Source: Actinomycetes bacterium (GTDB taxonomy: Bacteria > Actinomycetota > Actinomycetes > Actinomycetales > Demequinaceae). Taken from it: a stretch of 10,433 nt of DNA. Under the pieces are notes generated by a model. The model did not search any database. It had not been told where the DNA came from and was given only the letters and a program-made list of their open reading frames with translations. Made by a program: the position numbers and the translations under genes. Shown here in pieces: positions 6,664-10,433 of the stretch; the first letter of the stretch is position 1, and every line of letters starts with the position of its first letter. The stretch lies in NCBI GenBank assembly GCA_023442845.1, contig JAEZXC010000052.1, positions 1-10,433 on the forward strand, written 5' to 3'.

Positions 6664-6849
6664 AGTTAAGAGGGACGAGGACAGGAAACGCGAACATGTT
6701 CAGGCGGTCCTGCCCGCCAGAACGGTCCGGAATCCTAAGCCCGAAAAACGCCCCCGGTACGTGACCGTCGGTTGGCGGCCACAGGCACATCATGACCTAT
6801 GTCTGCGCTCCTGTCAGATCACTTGGGACCGCGATTCTCAAGTTTGGAA

Positions 6850-6865
6850 AGTGGCATAGATCACA
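6850..6865. promoter_or_regulatory. Candidate Crp/GlxR-type cAMP-receptor site
   Basis: AGTGGCATAGATCACA matches the actinobacterial Crp/GlxR palindrome TGTGANNTANNTCACA at 10 of 12 defined positions, including the central TA and a perfect right half TCACA. It lies in the divergent region and could act on either side. The nearby segment 6877-6892 matches at 9 of 12. Sites of this quality also arise by chance. Confidence 0.3.
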
Positions 6866-7068
6866 CTTGTCACAGGCGTGTCGTGGTTCACACCAGCCCC
6901 ATGTGCCGACCCGATATGCGCGCTTTGTCGTTTTCACTCAGCGAGAAACCTTGTCGACTCGGGACAACATCAAGCCGCCGCGTGGTTCACGAGATGACGT
7001 GAGAGTGCAGACGTCACGACAACTTCACAGATTCACCGCCCATGCTCACCCAACGCAAGGAGATGCCG

Positions 7069-7965
7069 ATGACCTTCGACCAACTGACATTCGACAATCC
7101 GGCGGAGCGGTTCGCGGACATCAGGCCTCAGAAGCAGTCGCAACCGTTCCCGGGCAGCGCCGAGGATCTCACTCCGCGAGCGGATCACGGTGAGTCGTCA
7201 TATAGAGGCACGGGTCGGCTTGTGGGTCGGCGCGCGCTCATTACTGGCGGCGACTCAGGCATTGGCGCAGCAGTCGCGATCGCGTTCGCGCGTGAGGGTG
7301 CTGACGTGGCGATCAACTTTTTGCCTGCCGAGCAGGAGGACGCCGAGAACGTCGCTCGCCACGTGCGAGAGGCCGGACGCAAGGCGGTGCTGTTGCCGGG
7401 CGACGTGCGCGACGAGGCTTTCTGTCGACAGCTGGTGCGGGACGCAATTGACGGACTCGGCGGACTCGACATCCTCGTCAACAATGCGGGGCACCAAATC
7501 TACTCGCGCAAGCTTGAGGACATCGACCCGGCGGAGTTCGACAAGACGATCAAGACCAATCTTTACGCGATGTTCTGGATCACGCAGGAGGCGTTGCCGC
7601 ACTTGCCTGCGGGGTCCACGATTATCAACACGACGTCTGTTCAGGCGTACAAGCCGTCGCCGGTGATTGTTGATTATGCAGCGACGAAGGCCGCGATCAA
7701 CGGATGGACGAAGGGGCTCGCGAACCAATTGGCGGAACGTGGGATTCGGGTCAACGCTGTGGCGCCGGGGCCCATTTGGACGCCATTGCAGGTGACGGAA
7801 GGCCAGCCGCCAGAGAAGCTCGAGGAGTTTGGCGAGAACACCGCGCTGGGCCGAATGGGTCAGCCTGTCGAGCTCGCCCCGGCATACGTCTTTCTCGCCT
7901 CACCCGAGTCGAGCTACGTGATCGGCGAGACGATCAACGTGAACGGCGGACTGCCCGTTCCGTGA
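7069..7965 (+). CDS. Short-chain dehydrogenase/reductase, general stress protein 39 / YhdF type
   Basis: A 298-residue SDR with an N-terminal extension of about 50 residues before the Rossmann fold (QKQSQPFPG, then RGTGRLVGRRALITGG), as in the YhdF/GsP39 subgroup. Cofactor motif TGGDSGIG is at 59-66, NNAG at 138-141, and the catalytic tetrad is Asn164, Ser190, Tyr203 and Lys207 (YAATK). The PGPIWTPL segment (233-240) and the ending GETINVNGG (286-294) are standard. It should be an NAD(P)-dependent alcohol/carbonyl oxidoreductase in the cytoplasm; the substrate is unknown. Relatives are often linked to general stress. The ATG at 7069 is chosen because AAGGAG (7057-7062) lies six nucleotides before it. 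ATGs at 7042 and 7063 are also in frame but lack a suitably spaced site. It is monocistronic, followed by a strong terminator. Confidence 0.93.
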   Translation: MTFDQLTFDNPAERFADIRPQKQSQPFPGSAEDLTPRADHGESSYRGTGRLVGRRALITGGDSGIGAAVAIAFAREGADVAINFLPAEQEDAENVARHVREAGRKAVLLPGDVRDEAFCRQLVRDAIDGLGGLDILVNNAGHQIYSRKLEDIDPAEFDKTIKTNLYAMFWITQEALPHLPAGSTIINTTSVQAYKPSPVIVDYAATKAAINGWTKGLANQLAERGIRVNAVAPGPIWTPLQVTEGQPPEKLEEFGENTALGRMGQPVELAPAYVFLASPESSYVIGETINVNGGLPVP

Positions 7966-7974
7966 TGCTGCGCC

Positions 7975-8019
7975 GCGCGGCCCGCCACCAGTAACGATGT
8001 GGCGGGCCGCGCATTTTCG
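7975..8019 (+). terminator. Rho-independent-type terminator of the dehydrogenase gene
   Basis: Perfect 14-bp arms GCGCGGCCCGCCAC (7975-7988) and GTGGCGGGCCGCGC (7999-8012) enclose a 10-nt loop. They are followed by ATTTTCG, a short T-tract. It begins 10 nt after the stop codon at 7963-7965. Confidence 0.88.
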
Positions 8020-8021
8020 CA

Positions 8022-8083
8022 CCCCCTCGGTCCCCCCTCGGTTCCCCCGTCTGGTCCCCCCTCGGGTCCCCCTCGGTTCCCCC
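8022..8083. repeat. C-rich tandem repeat; G-quadruplex candidate on the minus strand
   Basis: Six runs of five or six C (8022-8026, 8032-8037, 8044-8048, 8056-8061, 8068-8072, 8079-8083) are separated by 5-7 nt related to TCGGT(T). The period is about 11-12 bp. On the minus strand these are six G5-6 tracts with loops of 5-7 nt, fully meeting the usual G-quadruplex pattern. The array lies between the convergent 3' ends of the dehydrogenase and the DUF222-HNH gene. It would be in the 3' untranslated part of the HNH transcript. Confidence 0.8.
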
Positions 8084-8149
8084 ACGACTCCAGCGCACCC
8101 GTCGTGCTCCCCGACTACCTGAGCAACTCCCTCCTGTTGAGCGATCGGC

Positions 8150-9490
8150 TCATGCGCTTACAACACGTCCGGCCATCTCAATGTCAAGCGCAGCGACTCC
8201 CCCAAGCCTTGGCGTGCGTGTCGGGTCGATCGTTGCGGGCGGCACAAACTCCACGCGTTGCGGAGTCGCAATGATGTCCCAGCCTTGTCGGTGAACGTCG
8301 TGATGACATCGCGTGCAAAGCATCACGCCATTACGAAGATCCGTCGTTCCACCTGCATCCCACCACGCGATGTGGTGGGCCTCGCAGTGCTCAGGTGGCG
8401 CGTGGCATTTCGCGCACCCGCCGTCTCGTTCCAGCATCGCTAACCGCTGCGCTCGCGAAAACAGTCGAACTCTGCGTCCAAAGTCAAGGACCTCGCTGGG
8501 CCCCGCGAGCACTGCGGGCAACACGCCCGCATCACCCGCCACCCGACGAAGCTGGGTCACCGAAATGGGCTGATTCACGCCGTCGATGTATCCGAGCCCG
8601 TGCCTCGCCTCGAGGTCCTTCCGATCGATGCGCACCACGAGCGTCGTACGAATTCCGTAACTATCGGTTTCAGTGCACCCCAGCACATGCCTGCAGATGG
8701 TGAACAATGCGTCGGCCCGCATTTGCCCTACGGAGCGCTGGTCAACCGCCTGCGGATCTTGATCCCGGCGCGCACGGAAGTCATGGGTGACGATTTGCTC
8801 GATTGCAGTGCGCAGCGGCGCGGCAGTGACCGGATCGAGACGAGCACTGAGCGTTACCATGCCGGCCTGATCTTCACTCCACGTGAGATAGCGCTCTTCA
8901 AACTGGCGCGCCTGCCGCTCTTCAAGTCGTGAAACGTCCGCCCGTGCGACGCAACGGGCGACCATGCGCCGCACGTCATTGACACTTAGCGTGAGAGCGT
9001 GCTTGACGAGCCGACTCTCGAGGTCGCGTAACTCCCCGCTGGGCACAGAATCCGTAATTGAGTCGAGCCCGGTCGCAATAATCCCTGCAACCTCAACGGA
9101 CATCACACCCGATAGGACCGCTTCCGCAATCGCTGGGTACTGAGGCGCGGCGTCCGGGGCCATCGGCACTATTGCTTGCCCTGCTTCGATCGACCGACGC
9201 GCTTGAGCCTGCGTGCCACCCGTTGTCTTCGCGATGAGCGCGCCCGCGCTGCCATAGCCATGCTGACGAGCCAGGCCACCGCCTTGACTCTGTACCGAAG
9301 ACCGCTTGGCAATTTCCCCGGAGAATCGGGCCTGTAGCGCTCCCGCAAGCCGCCCGAGCCGCGCGACCTCTTCCTGTGCCGCGAGCAGGTCCTCATGCCC
9401 GAGCTCCGCGATGTCACGGCGCGCGAGAGCCCCGATCGCATCAGCGATCTGCGCCAACTCCCGAGGCCAAACGTTCACAAATACATTCAA
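8150..9490 (-). CDS. DUF222 / HNH endonuclease-domain protein (13E12 repeat type)
   Basis: A 446-residue protein of the actinobacterial DUF222-HNH group. The long N-terminal DUF222 part (about 10-330) includes the helical stretch LLAAQEEVARLGRLAGALQA and the family block MVTLSARLDPVTAAPLRTAI (211-230). The C-terminal HNH nuclease domain (about 342-405) has CAKC (359-362), HCEAHHI (368-374) with the catalytic His pair, Asn387 and CTRCHHDVH (392-400), so zinc ligands and catalytic residues look complete. Members often occur in many copies per genome and are suspected of DNA cleavage or mobility, but the function is unproven. The start is uncertain: TTG at 9490 fits best with the weak upstream GGGTGA, and GTG at 9478 would remove only four residues. 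It stands alone, with an IR and a DnaA-box-like element upstream. Confidence 0.9.
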   Translation of the reverse strand: MNVFVNVWPRELAQIADAIGALARRDIAELGHEDLLAAQEEVARLGRLAGALQARFSGEIAKRSSVQSQGGGLARQHGYGSAGALIAKTTGGTQAQARRSIEAGQAIVPMAPDAAPQYPAIAEAVLSGVMSVEVAGIIATGLDSITDSVPSGELRDLESRLVKHALTLSVNDVRRMVARCVARADVSRLEERQARQFEERYLTWSEDQAGMVTLSARLDPVTAAPLRTAIEQIVTHDFRARRDQDPQAVDQRSVGQMRADALFTICRHVLGCTETDSYGIRTTLVVRIDRKDLEARHGLGYIDGVNQPISVTQLRRVAGDAGVLPAVLAGPSEVLDFGRRVRLFSRAQRLAMLERDGGCAKCHAPPEHCEAHHIAWWDAGGTTDLRNGVMLCTRCHHDVHRQGWDIIATPQRVEFVPPATIDPTRTPRLGGVAALDIEMAGRVVSA

Positions 9491-9495
9491 ACATC

Positions 9496-9518
9496 ACCCA
9501 CTGACATGTCGGGTGGGT
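9496..9518. promoter_or_regulatory. Inverted repeat upstream of the HNH gene
   Basis: ACCCAC (9496-9501) and GTGGGT (9513-9518) are perfect 6-bp arms around an 11-nt centre that holds the palindrome GACATGTC (9503-9510). It begins 5 bp upstream of the TTG start, a plausible operator or 5'-UTR hairpin position. Chance occurrence cannot be excluded. Confidence 0.3.
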
Positions 9519-9528
9519 TGGCGAAATC

Positions 9529-9537
9529 TGTGGATAA
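9529..9537 (-). promoter_or_regulatory. Perfect DnaA-box sequence
   Basis: The minus strand reads TTATCCACA, the strict DnaA-box consensus. It is single and about 40 bp upstream of the HNH gene start. One box alone does not make an origin; it could be a DnaA-controlled promoter or chance. Confidence 0.35.
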
Positions 9538-9554
9538 CACGCGCCGTCGGGACA

Positions 9555-9716
9555 GCGCGGGCGGCGCCGCGAGGGAGCACGACGCTGGGGTCGCGGTGCA
9601 GCACCGGGCGCGCAAGCGCGAGAACGCGGGCGGGGCCCGGAGGGAGGACGACGCTGGGGTCACGGCCGAATGGGAGGGTGCCGCAGCGCGAGCGGGGCCG
9701 GGAGGGAGGAGGACTC
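9555..9716. repeat. Degenerate GC-rich direct repeats, three copies
   Basis: Copy A (9555-9596) and copy B (9624-9665) are 42 bp each and agree at 36 positions, with the shared core GACGCTGGGGTC. A third, partial copy starts at 9686 and matches the first 25 positions of B at 22. Spacing is 69 and 62 bp. The repeats fill the gap between the esterase stop and the HNH promoter region. They have no coding look and no insertion-sequence ends, so they appear to be non-coding intergenic repeats. Confidence 0.65.
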
Positions 9717-9720
9717 CCAC

Positions 9721-10433
9721 CTACGCGCTCGGCTTCACCCCAGCAAATGCGTCGGCGAAGAACGGGATCATCGCCTCCTGGAGGCGCTCGGCGAACCGCC
9801 CGCTGTGGTTCCCGTCGTGCACTGTGTACACATGCGGGACACCCTGCGCCGTCAGGGCGTCGTCAATGAAGCCACAGCCCTCCCAAATCCATCGCAGTTC
9901 GTCGTTTGAGCCGCAATCAAGGCCAAGCGCGTTGAGGCCGAGGAGGTCGTCACGATGGGCCGCGATCTCGCTGTCGACATTCCCCAGCCCCGCCTGCCAC
10001 ACCGCGAACACCTCGTCGTCTCGCACAACCGCGCCGTCTACCAGGGCATACGGATATCGAAAGTACGGTGGCGCGTCATCGGGCGCCACTGCGGTGCCGT
10101 ACGAGAACTCGAAGCTGTACGGCGACGCGATCATCGCATCGAGGAGCTCCTGCCCATCGAGCCCCTCGAGCCGCGCCATCCAGTCGAGAACCGCCGCAGC
10201 CCGCCCGGTCGAGCCGAAAAGCGCCGGCACATCGACACCATTGGCGCCGGTGATCGCGGGCGCCATCGCGTACACCGCTCCAAACACTTCAGGGTTGCCC
10301 ATGCCGATGCTGAATGAGCCGTATCCGCCCATTGAGTGCCCGGCAATCCCCCGCGCGTCACGCGTCGCCACGGTGCGGTATGTCGCGTCGATGAAGGGCA
10401 CGATCTCGTCGACGATCGCCTGTTCCCAGAGGC
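9721..10433 (-). CDS. Alpha/beta-hydrolase esterase (PF00756, esterase D type), 5' end outside window
   Basis: The frame continues past the window edge (codons L-W-E-Q-A-I-V-D-E-I before the GTG at 10401), so this is the C-terminal part only. ARGIAGHSMGGYGS contains the nucleophile elbow GHSMG (Ser at codon 23 counted from 10401). Downstream DCGSNDEL carries the likely acid Asp (codon 167), and DGNHSGRF the catalytic His (codon 199), so the Ser-Asp-His triad is complete. This order fits the putative esterase family that includes esterase D/S-formylglutathione hydrolase, acetyl-xylan and ferulic acid esterases and mycolyltransferase-like proteins. The substrate is unknown. Any signal peptide would lie outside the window, so location is open. 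TAG stop at 9721-9723. The HNH gene follows after 230 bp on the same strand, probably as a separate unit. Confidence 0.88.
   Translation of the reverse strand, partial: LWEQAIVDEIVPFIDATYRTVATRDARGIAGHSMGGYGSFSIGMGNPEVFGAVYAMAPAITGANGVDVPALFGSTGRAAAVLDWMARLEGLDGQELLDAMIASPYSFEFSYGTAVAPDDAPPYFRYPYALVDGAVVRDDEVFAVWQAGLGNVDSEIAAHRDDLLGLNALGLDCGSNDELRWIWEGCGFIDDALTAQGVPHVYTVHDGNHSGRFAERLQEAMIPFFADAFAGVKPSA

Larger units (their letters stand above)
6652..7068. other. 417-bp divergent intergenic regulatory region
   Basis: The stretch separates the leftward small-peptide/c-di-GMP cluster from the rightward dehydrogenase. I find no convincing gene in it: the open frames start without ribosome sites and have unlikely compositions. 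It is less GC-rich than its surroundings. It holds a palindrome GAACATGTTC (6692-6701), a small hairpin with arms GGCGG/CCGCC (6703-6707/6714-6718), Crp-like candidate sites at 6850-6865 and 6877-6892, and an inverted TGACGT/ACGTCA pair near 6994-7015. No clear sigma-A promoter was found on either strand. Confidence 0.6.

Noticed and set aside
6692..6701. GAACATGTTC as a second SOS box
   Set aside because: The half-sites GAAC and GTTC are separated by two bases, not the four that LexA requires. A similar GAACGTGTTC inside the acetyltransferase gene is rejected for the same reason.
6799..7002. 67-codon plus-strand open frame in the divergent region
   Set aside because: No ribosome-binding site, unlikely composition rich in Ser, Arg and His, and no similarity I recognise.
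8138..8152. TGAGC/GCTCA hairpin at the end of the HNH gene
   Set aside because: A 5-bp stem overlapping the stop codon, with no T-tract; not convincing as a terminator.
7999..8274. Proline-rich plus-strand open frame over the C-rich repeat
   Set aside because: It starts inside the terminator hairpin and its Pro-rich stretch is only the repeat translated.
9487..9720. 77-codon minus-strand open frame across the esterase-HNH gap
   Set aside because: Its low-complexity Ala/Pro/Ser/Arg sequence just follows the degenerate DNA repeats; no proper start site is seen.
9491..9720. Repeats plus a DnaA box as a replication origin
   Set aside because: There is only one DnaA box, no AT-rich unwinding region and no dnaA, dnaN or rep gene nearby.

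Overview
The window looks like chromosomal DNA from a high-GC Gram-positive bacterium (Actinobacteria). The evidence is the GC-rich, GTG-rich coding, an Rv2578c-type radical SAM protein, a DUF222/HNH (13E12-type) protein, a DUF5317 membrane protein and a perfect actinobacterial-type LexA (SOS) box. A member of the Micrococcales is possible, but the sequence alone does not settle the family. I see no rRNA, tRNA, CRISPR array, insertion sequence or phage module.

Layout, left to right. (1) 3-563 (+) is the 3' part of an aminoglycoside-phosphotransferase-fold kinase. Its stop overlaps the stop of a convergent gene on the palindrome CTAG. (2) 560-3206 is a leftward set: CorA-type Mg2+/Co2+ transporter, then a macro-domain ADP-ribose hydrolase, then an Rv2578c-like radical SAM protein. 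The last has its own promoter, with a perfect SOS box over the -10 region and a probably leaderless start. (3) 3319-3927 (+) is a NodL/Maa-like sugar O-acetyltransferase, divergent from corA. (4) 3937-6651 is a leftward cluster: a 36-codon single-span membrane peptide with a strong Shine-Dalgarno, a membrane-anchored GGDEF-EAL c-di-GMP enzyme, and a DUF5317 membrane protein whose GTG start overlaps the enzyme's TGA. A GC-rich hairpin sits over the GGDEF-EAL start codon. (5) 6652-7068 is a 417-bp divergent regulatory region with Crp-like candidate sites. (6) 7069-7965 (+) is a short-chain dehydrogenase of the GsP39/YhdF type, ended by a strong hairpin terminator. (7) 8022-8083 is a C-rich tandem repeat with six C5-6 runs, so its minus strand is a strong G-quadruplex candidate. 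(8) 8150-9490 (-) is a DUF222-HNH protein. (9) 9491-9720 holds degenerate GC-rich repeats and a perfect DnaA box. (10) 9721-10433 (-) is the C-terminal part of a PF00756-type esterase, cut by the window edge.

Functionally this is mostly chromosomal housekeeping and accessory metabolism. Two connections deserve attention: the damage-response link (SOS-controlled radical SAM gene beside a macro-domain hydrolase) and the c-di-GMP cluster with its tiny membrane-peptide leader gene and structured ribosome-binding region. Nothing here is clearly a complete new system. The small peptide plus GGDEF-EAL arrangement is the best candidate for undescribed biology.
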